Below are positions 54,315 through 63,506 of a stretch of 64,000 nucleotides of DNA, one piece after another; position 1 is the stretch's first letter, and every line of letters starts with the position of its first letter. Location: positions 2,666,001-2,730,000 of the forward strand of contig NZ_CP024011.1 of assembly GCF_002688565.1 (NCBI RefSeq), written 5' to 3'. The notes beneath the pieces were generated by a model. The model saw only the letters and a program-made list of their open reading frames with translations. It had not been told where the DNA came from and searched no databases. The stretch comes from Acinetobacter sp. LoGeW2-3 (GTDB taxonomy: Bacteria > Pseudomonadota > Gammaproteobacteria > Pseudomonadales > Moraxellaceae). Made by a program: the position numbers and the translations under genes.

Positions 54315-55356
54315 TGCCGCTTTAGCTGTTTGGTTAGAACAGCATGCAGAGGCGTTAAATGCGGGCGAAGCAGACGTCAGTCTTGCTTTGCTTCAGCAAT
54401 TAGGTCAAGCCGATGTATTTAGACAAGGTATACCTAAGCACTTAGGTGGTCTTGGCAATACCTTAAAAGATGCAATTGAAACCGTTGCAAAAGTTGCAGA
54501 GTATTCAGTCACAGCTGCGTTTGTCAGTTGGAGTCAGCGTACCTATATTGAATATTTACTCACTGCGAAAGCTGATGTTTTAGATGAATTTCGTTTCGAT
54601 GAACTGCTTACTGGCGAATATGCAGGAGCGACAGGTTTATCCAATGCGATGAAATTCCTCTCAGGCCTAGAGCCTCTGCAAATTCGGGCTGAAGCAGTAG
54701 CGGGCGGCTGGAAACTGAATGGTAAATTACCATGGGTGACCAATTTTCATCCTGCTGGATTTACTGTAGCTGTTGCCGCTGATAGCGCTCAAGGTCCTTT
54801 ATTATTTTTAGTGCCATCTGATCGAGCTGGCTTTGATCGTCGACCAAACCTGGAATTGATTGGATTGAAAGGCAGTTCTACCGCTGCTGCCACGCTTACA
54901 GATGTGATTGTTTCACCTACAGAACTGTTGAGTGATAAAGCTACCCAATATCTTCCAGCCATTCGTCCAGCATTTCTAGGATTACAGTGTGCGTTATCTA
55001 TTGGCTTGATTAAACGCAATCTGCAGCAAGTCATTGCCAAAAAACACTCGAATGTAGTCAATGATCAAGTTGCCTATATTCAGCAGCAGCTAGAAGAAAA
55101 CTTAGCAGTACTCTTTTCTGGATTGGAATCAGGACAATTTGTCACTCAAGCTCGACGCCTATTTGAGATCCGAATTGCACTAAGTGAACTGACTCAACAT
55201 GCGATTCAGCTGGAACTATGCAGTACAGGTGGCAAGTGCTATTTGACACCGTATGAAGATGGCTTTACCAGACGTTTAAAAGAATCTGCCTTTATTCCAA
55301 TTGTGACACCGAGTGTCTTGCAATTAAAAACCGAACTGTCACGTTTAAGTGCCTAA
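54307..55356 (+). CDS. Acyl-CoA-dehydrogenase-fold flavoprotein (SfnB/DszC-like)
   Basis: 349 residues from ATG 54307, overlapping the previous gene (frame open to 54280). The acyl-CoA dehydrogenase fold is seen in the N-terminal helical domain, the middle beta domain (GYAGATGLSNAMKF-like, AGGWKLNGKLPWVTNFHPAG, 20 shown) and a short C-terminal helical domain. Shorter than typical (about 380-400). With a TauABC/SsuABC-type importer it resembles the flavin monooxygenases of organosulfur use (SfnB/SfnC, DszC), but a dehydrogenase is possible. Substrate unknown. Confidence 0.75.
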   Translation: MLNAALAVWLEQHAEALNAGEADVSLALLQQLGQADVFRQGIPKHLGGLGNTLKDAIETVAKVAEYSVTAAFVSWSQRTYIEYLLTAKADVLDEFRFDELLTGEYAGATGLSNAMKFLSGLEPLQIRAEAVAGGWKLNGKLPWVTNFHPAGFTVAVAADSAQGPLLFLVPSDRAGFDRRPNLELIGLKGSSTAAATLTDVIVSPTELLSDKATQYLPAIRPAFLGLQCALSIGLIKRNLQQVIAKKHSNVVNDQVAYIQQQLEENLAVLFSGLESGQFVTQARRLFEIRIALSELTQHAIQLELCSTGGKCYLTPYEDGFTRRLKESAFIPIVTPSVLQLKTELSRLSA

Positions 55357-55359
55357 GAC

Positions 55360-56148
55360 ATGAAGAATAGACAAGCGTTACTCACTGCAAAGCAACTTAC
55401 CATCAGTCATGCGGGTAAAACCCAGGCCGTGATTGATGGTGTGGATTTCGACATTCAACAGGGCGAAATCATTACCATTTTGGGACCAAGTGGTGTAGGT
55501 AAATCGACATTATTGTCTACACTTTCAGGCTTACATGCTCCTGAAAAAGGACAAGTAGAGTTATTAGGGAAACCAATTGCTCAGCAAAAGTCTGAAATGG
55601 CATTTATGTTTCAATCTGCAGTGTTATTGCCTTGGCTGGACATTTCAGAAAATGTTGCATTTGGACAAAATTTTAAAAATCAGCCTAAACAAAATGAGGC
55701 AGAAATCCAAACGCGGGTGAATAATGCGTTGAAACGGGTGAAGCTAGAGCATATTCCCCATGCGAAACCAAACACTTTATCAGGTGGTATGGCGCAGCGA
55801 GTGGCATTGGCACGTGCTTTAGCCAAATCTCCACGTCTATTATTGCTTGATGAACCCTTTAGTGCACTAGATGAATTGAATCGTGCCCAATTACAAAGGC
55901 TGTTGGTTGATTTAGTACAAAGCCAGGAAATTGGTGCTGCAGTGATGATCACACACGATATTGATGAAGCCTTACTCATCTCAGACCGTATTTTCTTTTT
56001 ATCAGGCCAACCTGCCAACATCAGTCAAATATGGTCATTAATGCAAAATCATCCACGTGATATCTGGGAAAATGAATTCTCAATGATTCGCAATGATATT
56101 TTGAAATTACTACATCAACATCAAGCCAAGATGCTGGAAAATATTTAA
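55360..56148 (+). CDS. ABC importer ATPase, SsuB/TauB type
   Basis: 262 residues. Walker A GPSGVGKST, Q loop (MFQSAVLLPW), signature LSGGMAQRVALARAL, Walker B LLLLDEPFSALDEL and switch His (ITHD). Typical of the nitrate/sulfonate/taurine subclass. It starts three bases after the flavoprotein gene and is followed by the binding protein and permease genes. Confidence 0.93.
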   Translation: MKNRQALLTAKQLTISHAGKTQAVIDGVDFDIQQGEIITILGPSGVGKSTLLSTLSGLHAPEKGQVELLGKPIAQQKSEMAFMFQSAVLLPWLDISENVAFGQNFKNQPKQNEAEIQTRVNNALKRVKLEHIPHAKPNTLSGGMAQRVALARALAKSPRLLLLDEPFSALDELNRAQLQRLLVDLVQSQEIGAAVMITHDIDEALLISDRIFFLSGQPANISQIWSLMQNHPRDIWENEFSMIRNDILKLLHQHQAKMLENI

Positions 56149-56158
56149 GGAAACAGAC

Positions 56159-57358
56159 ATGTGTGATGACGATATCAATCATTCTCGTCGAGATTTTCTT
56201 AAATTGATGGGACTTTTTGCCGGAACTGCCGCCTTGCCAATGCAAGCCAGTCTGGCCCAAACCAAGCCTGAAAATACAACAACCAAACGAGTCAGAATTG
56301 GTTATATTCCAATTACTGATGCAACCCCTTTATTGGTTGCCTATCAAAATAAGTTATTTGAAAAACAGGGCTTACAAGTTGACCCACCCATTTTATTTCG
56401 GAGTTGGGCGCAACTGGTGGAAGCTTTTCTATCTGGTAGTGTGAATGTCATTCACCTGTTATCACCGATGGCAGTATGGACACGTTTCGGTAGTCATTTT
56501 CCTGCAAAAATTGTGGCATGGAACCATGTCGGTGGTTCAGCACTGACAGTCGCTCGACATATCAATAGCCTAAAGGATCTTGGTGGTAAGCAAGTTGCGA
56601 TTCCTTTTTGGTACTCAGTGCACAACGTGGTATTGCAGGAAATGCTGCGTAATGCAGGTCTGAAGGTCATCACCAAACAAAAGGGAAAATTGGCGGCCAA
56701 TGAAGTAGGAGTCATCGTATTACCGCCCTCAGATATGCCACCCGCGTTACTCAGTAAGCAAATCTCAGGTTATCTTGTTGCCGAACCGTTTAATGCCATT
56801 GCTGAACATCTGAAGATCGGAAAAATATTGCGATTTACGGGCGATGTCTGGAAAAAGCATGCCTGTTGCGTCGTGTACATGCATGAGAAAGATTTACAGC
56901 AACATCCTGAATGGTCACAAAAAGTGGTGAATGGTATTGTGGAAGCCCAGCTTTGGTGTCGTAGCCATCGTGCTGAAGTCGCGAAATTGATTTCACGCGA
57001 GCATAAACCACGATTAACACCACATATTCATGCTGTGATTTCTCAGGTGGTTAACCCCAATCCATCCCGGCAGAAGTTTTATTTAAGCACTGGGGCAATA
57101 AAACATGCTGCATGGCAAGACCATCGTATCGATTTTCAGCCTTATCCTTTTGAAAGTTATACAGTCGAGCTGATCAAACGTATGCGTCATACCCAGGTTG
57201 AAGGCAATTCTGCATTTTTAAAACAACTGAATCCAACTTTAGCGGCACGCCAATTGGTCGATGATCGTTTTGTTAAAAAAGCCATTCAAAAATTAGGCGG
57301 CATGAAAGCATTTGGTCTCACTGAGTCCTTTACCCGTCAGGAGATTTTTCAATTATGA
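56159..57358 (+). CDS. NitT/TauT-type ABC substrate-binding protein with twin-arginine signal
   Basis: 399 residues. The N-terminus is a Tat signal: SRRDFLKLMG (R10-R11), a hydrophobic stretch GLFAGTAALPMQ and a cleavage region ASLAQ. The mature part is a NMT1/SsuA-like domain (RVRIGYIPITDATPLLVAYQ, 20 shown). Folding before export, perhaps with a bound cofactor, is implied. GGAAACAG precedes the start. Its stop overlaps the permease start (ATGA). The Tat genes face it downstream. Confidence 0.93.
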   Translation: MCDDDINHSRRDFLKLMGLFAGTAALPMQASLAQTKPENTTTKRVRIGYIPITDATPLLVAYQNKLFEKQGLQVDPPILFRSWAQLVEAFLSGSVNVIHLLSPMAVWTRFGSHFPAKIVAWNHVGGSALTVARHINSLKDLGGKQVAIPFWYSVHNVVLQEMLRNAGLKVITKQKGKLAANEVGVIVLPPSDMPPALLSKQISGYLVAEPFNAIAEHLKIGKILRFTGDVWKKHACCVVYMHEKDLQQHPEWSQKVVNGIVEAQLWCRSHRAEVAKLISREHKPRLTPHIHAVISQVVNPNPSRQKFYLSTGAIKHAAWQDHRIDFQPYPFESYTVELIKRMRHTQVEGNSAFLKQLNPTLAARQLVDDRFVKKAIQKLGGMKAFGLTESFTRQEIFQL

Positions 57359-58113
57359 ATAATATCATGATGCCAAATTTGAAATATCATAGTTATGGAT
57401 TATTTGGGCTCATCGGCTTTTTCTGCCTCTGGCTTGTTGGGGGAACATTTATTCCTGAAGGATTTTTTCAGCAATTTACTTTAAACGCGACATTGACGAA
57501 GTTTTTAATGTTAATCCAAGATAGTGAAACCTATACCCATATATGGATGAGCCTCAAGCGTGTATTAGTGGGACTAGGTATTGCCTTGCTGATTGGGATT
57601 CCTGTGGGACTGTTGATTGGACAAAATCAAAAAGCAGATGCATTGACCTCACAAATTTTCCAGTTTTTACGCATGATTTCCCCTTTGTCCTGGATGCCGA
57701 TTGCAGTGATGATTTTAGGTGTGGGTGATAAACCTATTTACTTTTTACTCGCGTTTGCTGCAATCTGGCCTATTATTCTCAATACAGCGACAGGTGTAAA
57801 AAAAGTTGATCCTCAATTGTTAAAGCTTGCGCACAGTTTAGATGCAACACCTGGTGAAATCTTGCAAAAAATTATTTGGCCAAGTGTACTTGGACAAGTA
57901 TTGGTGGGCTTACGTTTGGCGATTGGTATTGTCTGGATCGTACTCGTGCCGAGTGAAATGCTGGGTGTAACTTCAGGACTTGGGTATTTTATTTTAGATG
58001 CACGTGACCGTTTGGATTATACTGAGTTGCTTTCCATCATTTTAATTATTGGTTTTATTGGTTTTGTCCTTGATCGTTTGGTCATTACCTTACAAAAGCG
58101 CATCACAGTTTAA
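57355..58113 (+). CDS. ABC importer permease, SsuC/TauC type
   Basis: 252 residues, six membrane segments. The ATPase-contact loop is LAHSLDATPGEILQKIIWPS (about 158-177), typical of the SsuC/TauC family. Last gene of the operon, overlapping the binding-protein gene by four bases and closed by a terminator shared with tatC. Confidence 0.93.
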   Translation: MNNIMMPNLKYHSYGLFGLIGFFCLWLVGGTFIPEGFFQQFTLNATLTKFLMLIQDSETYTHIWMSLKRVLVGLGIALLIGIPVGLLIGQNQKADALTSQIFQFLRMISPLSWMPIAVMILGVGDKPIYFLLAFAAIWPIILNTATGVKKVDPQLLKLAHSLDATPGEILQKIIWPSVLGQVLVGLRLAIGIVWIVLVPSEMLGVTSGLGYFILDARDRLDYTELLSIILIIGFIGFVLDRLVITLQKRITV

Positions 58114-58126
58114 TCGTAGATAAAAC

Positions 58127-58155
58127 AAAAAAGCCCAAGTTCATCGGGCTTTTTT
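58127..58155. terminator. Bidirectional terminator
   Basis: AAAAAAGCCC and GGGCTTTTTT arms with a 9-base loop, between the convergent permease and tatC genes. Confidence 0.85.
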
Positions 58156-58173
58156 ATATCTGAGTCCATCGCT

Positions 58174-58923
58174 TTATCTAGTTGAATATTCTGTTTGATG
58201 TGGAAGAAATTTTCCTGCAAATAGACCCAATTCAAACAACCCCCACATCGGTACGGCAAGTAATAACATGCTGAGTAAATCTGGTGGGGTGATAAACATT
58301 GATACAAAAAAGCAGCCCACAATAATAAATTTTCTCTTACGCATAAGTTGTTCCAAAGTTACCAATTTTGAAAGCAATAACACGATAATGAGCACGGGAA
58401 TTTCAAAACACAGACCAAAAGTAAAAAACAGCTTTAAACAAAAGCTTAAATAACTGCTGATGTCTGTCATGGGTAAGACAGCATCAGGAGCGATATGCAT
58501 AAAAAAGTACAGTACAGAAGGCAATACGATATAACGGGAAAAACTGATGCCAAGGTAAAATAAAATTAAGCTTGAACTAGACAGTGTAATGATCAGTTTC
58601 TTTTCTTGCAGATACAGCGCAGGCACAATAAAACGCCATATATGCCAAAGAAAAAATGGTAAACAAATTAAAAAAGCAATAAATAGGGTTAATTTAAAAG
58701 GTGCAGTAAATGTCGCAGTAATATCGGTTGCGATCATTTGACTGTTCGCAGGTAAGGCTTGTAAGAGCGGTTGTGCAAATACTTGATATAACCTTTGAGC
58801 AAAAGGCAATAAACATAAAAAGACAACGGCCAGCATTAAGATGATCTGAATCAGACATTTTCTCAGTATTGCCAAGTGACCAAGTAAATGTACAACAGTT
58901 GATGATTGATCTGGAGATATCAT
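58174..58923 (-). CDS. tatC: Tat translocase subunit TatC
   Basis: 249 residues with six membrane segments. N-terminal HLLGHLAILRKCLIQ is the signal-peptide recognition region (usual form HLxELRxR; here ELR is replaced by ILR), and the PF segment (LPFFLWHIWRFIVPALY, shown in part) of TM2-TM3 is present. Receptor for twin-arginine substrates. The start overlaps the tatB stop by four bases. The gene and its partners face the Tat-signal binding protein. Confidence 0.9.
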   Translation of the reverse strand: MISPDQSSTVVHLLGHLAILRKCLIQIILMLAVVFLCLLPFAQRLYQVFAQPLLQALPANSQMIATDITATFTAPFKLTLFIAFLICLPFFLWHIWRFIVPALYLQEKKLIITLSSSSLILFYLGISFSRYIVLPSVLYFFMHIAPDAVLPMTDISSYLSFCLKLFFTFGLCFEIPVLIIVLLLSKLVTLEQLMRKRKFIIVGCFFVSMFITPPDLLSMLLLAVPMWGLFELGLFAGKFLPHQTEYSTR

Positions 58924-59345
58924 GAATGCATATGTCTACTTAAATATGAGGGGGTAATGATGTGCTCATTCAAAGTTGTGTAACTCAACGGATATAGATT
59001 GAGATGTCCCGCTTGTTCCATGGGAACAATTGCTTCGATCTTTCCTAGACTGCTGTAGGGCAAGCCAATATAAATAGGCTCATCAGAATGTAGCTCAGCA
59101 TAAATTTTCTGACTGAGTATTTTTTCCAAATCTCTTACGTTGTTGATTTCAGATTCGAGCGTTTGTTGTAGCTCATTGAGCTTGATTTCACGTTCTACAT
59201 CAGTTTGAAAATTTTGTAGCAGGTTCTTAATCTTTTGATACAACTGGTATGCAGTTTTTAATAGCTCTAATAGTTTCTCAGGACCTAAGAATATCAATGC
59301 GAAACTAATAAAGAAGATAAGTTCAAACAAGCCAACATTTAGCAT
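58920..59345 (-). CDS. tatB: Tat translocase subunit TatB
   Basis: 141 residues. N-terminal membrane helix (LNVGLFELIFFISFALIFLG), then PEKL with the hinge, an amphipathic coiled region (about 25-80) and a tail. TatB normally has the FxxGPxxLP-type hinge; here FLGPEKL. Pairs with TatC in the receptor complex. 21 bases after tatA. Confidence 0.85.
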   Translation of the reverse strand: MLNVGLFELIFFISFALIFLGPEKLLELLKTAYQLYQKIKNLLQNFQTDVEREIKLNELQQTLESEINNVRDLEKILSQKIYAELHSDEPIYIGLPYSSLGKIEAIVPMEQAGHLNLYPLSYTTLNEHIITPSYLSRHMHS

Positions 59346-59366
59346 AGGGTAAGGCGGGTCAGTAAA

Positions 59367-59564
59367 TTAGGATTGAAGGTTTTTATTTTTTGGCTGTGAT
59401 GAAGTGGTAGTTTCATCTTTCGGAGATTCGTCTTGAATTGATGTTTTAAAATCTTTAAAAACACCGCCTAAATCTTTACCTAAATTTTTTAATTTTGATG
59501 TACCAAATAATAAAATCAGAACCAAGGCAAATAGGGCAATGTGTCCAAGTGATAAACCTAACAT
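59367..59564 (-). CDS. tatA: Tat translocase pore subunit TatA
   Basis: 65 residues: membrane helix ([15 protein letters not shown]), [14 protein letters not shown] hinge and amphipathic helix, charged tail. Oligomerises to form the protein-conducting path. First gene of tatABC. It shares its hinge region with the 35-residue TatA at 36938. A second, housekeeping Tat set is probably elsewhere in the genome (inference). Confidence 0.93.
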   Translation of the reverse strand: MLGLSLGHIALFALVLILLFGTSKLKNLGKDLGGVFKDFKTSIQDESPKDETTTSSQPKNKNLQS

Positions 59565-59783
59565 GAAGTATCTCTAGATTGTTTGTTGATTCGACTATTT
59601 TAAACGATGCATATTTTTTCTTATTCATATTAAATGATTAGTTATTTACTCCCATTCAATAGGATTTAGAAATGTGCCCAATTTTGCTTTATGGATTTAT
59701 TATGCATTTATTGAATACCAAGGTGGTTATAAGGCTATATTAATTCAAATATTATTTATAAACTCCTCACTCTAAGTAAAAAA

Positions 59784-61709
59784 CTAATAGCTAATCCCAA
59801 ATTTTTTCAATCTTGAAATTAAGGTCGTCGGGTTAATTCCCAGCAATTTGGCAGCGCCGTCTTCACCAAATATTTTCCCTTCACAATGCTCAACGGCGCG
59901 TTTCAGGTTATCTATTTCCAGCTGTTTCAGATCCTCAGTAGTTAGAATCTCTGGAAGGTTTTGTTGTAATGGGGTATTAGGCTGTTTTGCCTGATGCACA
60001 ACCGGCTGTCCATCCTGCTCCAATAAATACTGAAATGACACAGCCCCGTGCCGAGCGGTAATCATGGCACGTTCCAGCACATTCTGTAATTCACGGATAT
60101 TGCCGGGCCAGTTATAACGTTGCAATTCTTGGATATGTTTCTGGCTAAAAGAAAGGTAGGGCACTTTACGCTGTTCACAGATCAGCTTACTAAAATGACT
60201 AACTAAAAGCGGAATATCTTCTTTGCGTTCACGTAATGCTGGTGAAAAAATAGGAAATACATTTAAACGGAAATAGAGATCTTCACGGAAACGTTTCTGT
60301 CTGACTTCCAGTTTGAGATTACGGTTGGTTGCAGCAATAATTCGGACATTAACTTTACGTGTGCGTTCTTCACCAACCCGTTCAAAGGTACCTTCCTGCA
60401 AGACACGAAGCAGTTTGCTTTGCAACTCGAGTGGAATTTCACCGATTTCATCCAAGAAGAGTGTGCCTTGATCCGCCAGTTCAAAACGTCCAGCACGATC
60501 CCGGACAGCGCCGGTAAAAGCACCTTTGGCATGACCGAAAAACTCACTTTCAAAAAGTTCAGCAGGAATTGCGGCACAGTTAACCCGGATTAGAGGCTGC
60601 TGCTTGCGATGACTAGACTGGTGAATCGCACGGGCAATCAATTCCTTGCCCGTACCCGACTCGCCATAGATCATCACGTTGGCATCGGTTTGTGCAACGA
60701 CCTTGATCTTTTCGATAATTTCCCGGATCGAACTACTATTCCCAACAATATCATGGTATTGATTATCTTGCAGGATTTCTTCTTGCAGATATTCATTTTG
60801 CTGTTCCAGACGGCTTTTCAGGTTTTGCAGTTCATTCAGCGCCTGGGTAAGCTTAGCCTCGGTATTTAAGCGTTCAGAAATGTCACGGAAGACCACGACT
60901 GCACCAATAATCTCACCGTCACGGATTACCGGGGTACTGGTGAATTCAACCGGGAAATAGCTGCCATCCACCCGCCAAAATACTTCCTGAATACCTTCAT
61001 GCACCACGCCGTCGTGAACTGCTGCATAAATCGGACATTCTTCTACAGGATAATGCCGGCCATCTTCATGGGTATGATGATGAATCTGGTGAATATTCTT
61101 GCCGATGACATCTTCAGGTTTCAGCCCCAGCATTTTGGCACCTACCGGGTTAATAAAGGTACACAGTCCCTGATGATTAATACTATAAATTCCGTCACCC
61201 ACGGCGCTCAGCAGTAAATGTTTACCAGTATCGGAATCAATAAAAAGTTCCTGTAATGCTTGCCATTCCAGTAGACCTGCACGTATGGCCTTGTCAGCAT
61301 TTTTATTAAATTGGCGCAGCTCCAGATCTTTCACATCCACCAGCGACCAGATCATGTAGTCATGCTGTTGATACGGTAAATGGATTGAATGCACATCCAG
61401 CTGGATTTTCTCGCCATTGCGGTCAAAGGCATAAATCTCATTATTCCAGGCCTGACCTTTATTTAGCGTTTCCTCAGTAAAGGCAATCAGATAGGGCAGC
61501 TGGGTAAAATGACCAAAAAGAGAAGTAACTGATTTATTCAACAAGTCATGCCGTTCATAACGCAGCAGGCGAGCAGCAGCAATATTAAAATCAATAAAAC
61601 GGTTCTCTTTCGGATCAATCACCATCAATGCCTGTGCGGCATGCTCGAAAGCCAAAGGCCGTAAAGAGTCCTCAGATTGTGCCCAACCTGAAATAAAGTC
61701 TGCTACCAT
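59784..61709 (-). CDS. PAS-AAA+-Fis sigma-54-dependent activator of the Nit1C cluster
   Basis: 641 residues. A PAS domain at about 18-130, a second PAS/PAC at about 160-285 ([20 protein letters not shown], 20 shown), coiled coil about 285-315, AAA+ domain about 320-550 with Walker A GESGTGKE, sigma-54 contact loop GAFTGA and Walker [10 protein letters not shown], and a C-terminal Fis HTH. It drives RNA polymerase-sigma-54 at the divergent promoter (61866). No response-regulator receiver domain: sensing is probably by the PAS domains. Three repeated sites lie just upstream. Its tail has a decayed paralogue at 35961. Confidence 0.93.
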   Translation of the reverse strand: MVADFISGWAQSEDSLRPLAFEHAAQALMVIDPKENRFIDFNIAAARLLRYERHDLLNKSVTSLFGHFTQLPYLIAFTEETLNKGQAWNNEIYAFDRNGEKIQLDVHSIHLPYQQHDYMIWSLVDVKDLELRQFNKNADKAIRAGLLEWQALQELFIDSDTGKHLLLSAVGDGIYSINHQGLCTFINPVGAKMLGLKPEDVIGKNIHQIHHHTHEDGRHYPVEECPIYAAVHDGVVHEGIQEVFWRVDGSYFPVEFTSTPVIRDGEIIGAVVVFRDISERLNTEAKLTQALNELQNLKSRLEQQNEYLQEEILQDNQYHDIVGNSSSIREIIEKIKVVAQTDANVMIYGESGTGKELIARAIHQSSHRKQQPLIRVNCAAIPAELFESEFFGHAKGAFTGAVRDRAGRFELADQGTLFLDEIGEIPLELQSKLLRVLQEGTFERVGEERTRKVNVRIIAATNRNLKLEVRQKRFREDLYFRLNVFPIFSPALRERKEDIPLLVSHFSKLICEQRKVPYLSFSQKHIQELQRYNWPGNIRELQNVLERAMITARHGAVSFQYLLEQDGQPVVHQAKQPNTPLQQNLPEILTTEDLKQLEIDNLKRAVEHCEGKIFGEDGAAKLLGINPTTLISRLKKFGISY

Positions 61710-61711
61710 GA

Positions 61712-61765
61712 TATGAAATTTCGTAGTTGTAGCTATGAAAAATCATAATAATACGAAATTTCATA
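61712..61765. promoter_or_regulatory. Three upstream activator sites
   Basis: TATGAAATTTCGTA (61712-61725), TATGAAAAATCATA (61734-61747) and TACGAAATTTCATA (61752-61765). The first and third are exact reverse complements; all fit TAYGAAAWWTCRTA. They lie 100-155 bases before the sigma-54 promoter, the usual distance for enhancer-binding activators, and next to the regulator gene, so autoregulation is possible. Confidence 0.8.
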
Positions 61766-61865
61766 ATTGTAAAAGACTTTTATTTAATCACTAAAAAATG
61801 AATGAAAAATTAATTATTAAATAAAAACAATAATTTAAAAAATATATTTAGCAATTTTCTGAATC

Positions 61866-61881
61866 TGGCACGGCTTTGGCA
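61866..61881 (+). promoter_or_regulatory. Sigma-54 promoter of the Nit1C cluster
   Basis: TGGCACGGCTTTGGCA: perfect -24 box and GG-N10-GC spacing, -12 box TGGC. Transcription should start near 61892, 43 bases before the first start codon. Confidence 0.85.
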
Positions 61882-61934
61882 ATCACTAAGACAAACCAAT
61901 CAAGGTTGTTTAACTCATCTTATCGGAGCGCATT

Positions 61935-62417
61935 ATGCCAAAAGTAGATATCGAACAATATAAAGATGGCGACTTCCTGGTCGACTATGAAGAAAAGGTA
62001 TTTGAGGATGTTAAAGCCCAGCCAGGTGAAAAAGCACTGGTGACATTCCATACCGTGGCATTTGAAGGTTCGATTGGTTTAGTCAATGTATTGCAGGCTA
62101 AACGACTTTTACGTAAAGGCTTTGAAACCAAAATCCTGCTATACGGTCCAGGCGTACAACTTGGCGTACAACGTGGTTTCCCAACATTAGGTGCCGAAGC
62201 TTTCCCGGGGCATCTGGCAGTCAACAACCAGCTGAAAGCCTTTATGGAAGAAGGTGGTGAAGTCTATGCCTGCCGCTTCGCACTTCAGGCACTGTATGGC
62301 CAGACTGAAAAAGCGCTCATTCCAGGTATTCGTGCCATCAACCCACTGGATGTGATGGATCTGAAACTGCTGATGCGTCGTGACAATGCATTAATCATCG
62401 ATACTTGGACTGTGTAA
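61935..62417 (+). CDS. MSMEG_0572/Sll0783 family nitrogen-starvation response protein
   Basis: 160 residues, soluble, DsrE-like fold. It carries the family's constant start ([20 protein letters not shown], 20 shown) and the [15 protein letters not shown] region. In cyanobacteria the member Sll0783 is induced by nitrogen starvation. It is the first gene of the Nit1C cluster, ahead of the nitrilase. Its biochemical role is unknown. GGAG precedes the ATG. Sigma-54 promoter upstream. Confidence 0.93.
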   Translation: MPKVDIEQYKDGDFLVDYEEKVFEDVKAQPGEKALVTFHTVAFEGSIGLVNVLQAKRLLRKGFETKILLYGPGVQLGVQRGFPTLGAEAFPGHLAVNNQLKAFMEEGGEVYACRFALQALYGQTEKALIPGIRAINPLDVMDLKLLMRRDNALIIDTWTV

Positions 62418-62450
62418 TTCAAAGATTAGGAAAAATAGGGGAGTAAAACC

Positions 62451-63458
62451 ATGAGTCGAATCGTAAAAGCTGCAGCCGTACAGTGTAGTCCAGTGCTTTA
62501 TAGCCAAGCAGGAACCGTGAAAAAGGTCTGTGAGCTGATTGCTGAGCTTGGACAGCAAGGTGTGCAATTTGCAGTTTTTCCTGAGACTGTGGTGCCGTAT
62601 TACCCTTATTTTTCCTTTGTCCAGCCACCGTTTGCGATGGGTAAAGAACATCTCAAACTGCTCAATGAATCTGTGGTGGTGCCTTCAGAAGCCACGGATC
62701 TCATTGGCGCTGCATGTCGTGCTGCGCAAATGGTGGTCTCCATTGGAATTAATGAACGTGCAGGTGGGACAATTTATAACGCCCAGCTGTTATTTGATAC
62801 GGATGGCAGCATCATCCAGCATCGTCGCAAAATCACCCCGACTTACCATGAACGTATGGTGTGGGGACAGGGCGATGGCAGTGGTTTGCGTGCCATTGAT
62901 TCCGCCGTCGGAAGAATTGGTTCATTGGCATGCTGGGAACACTACAACCCATTGGCGCGTTTCGCTTTGATGGCAGATGGTGAACAAATTCATGCTGCAA
63001 TGTTTCCTGGTTCTTTAGTCGGACAGGTTTTTGCCGATCAAATCTCTGCAACCATTCAGCATCATGCCCTGGAATCCGGTTGTTTTGTAGTGAATGCCAC
63101 AGCATGGCTAACACCAGAACAACAGCAACAAATTATGCAGGATACCGGTTGTGAAAAAGGTCCGATTTCCGGTGGTTGCTTTACTGTCATTGTGTCGCCA
63201 GAGGGTAAATTTTTAACGGCACCGTTAACCGAAGGTGAAGGTTATGTGATTGCCGATCTGGACTTTAGCCTGATCGATAAACGCAAACGCATGATGGACT
63301 CTGTGGGGCATTACAGCCGCCCTGAATTGCTGAGCCTGCTAATCGATCGTCGCAAGACCCAGATTTTACATGAATATCAAGAATCTAATCCATCAACAAA
63401 CCAAGAAAAACTGAGCAACTTTACCGCACCAACAGAAGAGTTGCTAAGTAAAGCATAG
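62451..63458 (+). CDS. Nit1C nitrilase (Nit6803 type)
   Basis: 335 residues. The nitrilase catalytic triad is E45 (FPETVVPYY), K127 ([11 protein letters not shown]) and C161 (LACWEHYNP). Type C class-1 nitrilases (Nit6803 in Synechocystis) cleave nitriles to acid and ammonia. In Pseudomonas fluorescens the Nit1C cluster is needed for growth on cyanide as nitrogen source. GGGGAG precedes the ATG. Co-transcribed with the gene before and the radical SAM gene after. Confidence 0.95.
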   Translation: MSRIVKAAAVQCSPVLYSQAGTVKKVCELIAELGQQGVQFAVFPETVVPYYPYFSFVQPPFAMGKEHLKLLNESVVVPSEATDLIGAACRAAQMVVSIGINERAGGTIYNAQLLFDTDGSIIQHRRKITPTYHERMVWGQGDGSGLRAIDSAVGRIGSLACWEHYNPLARFALMADGEQIHAAMFPGSLVGQVFADQISATIQHHALESGCFVVNATAWLTPEQQQQIMQDTGCEKGPISGGCFTVIVSPEGKFLTAPLTEGEGYVIADLDFSLIDKRKRMMDSVGHYSRPELLSLLIDRRKTQILHEYQESNPSTNQEKLSNFTAPTEELLSKA

Positions 63459-63506
63459 CCATCAAATTTGAAAATGAATTAAGTATTACGTGTAAGGAGT
63501 GTCGCC

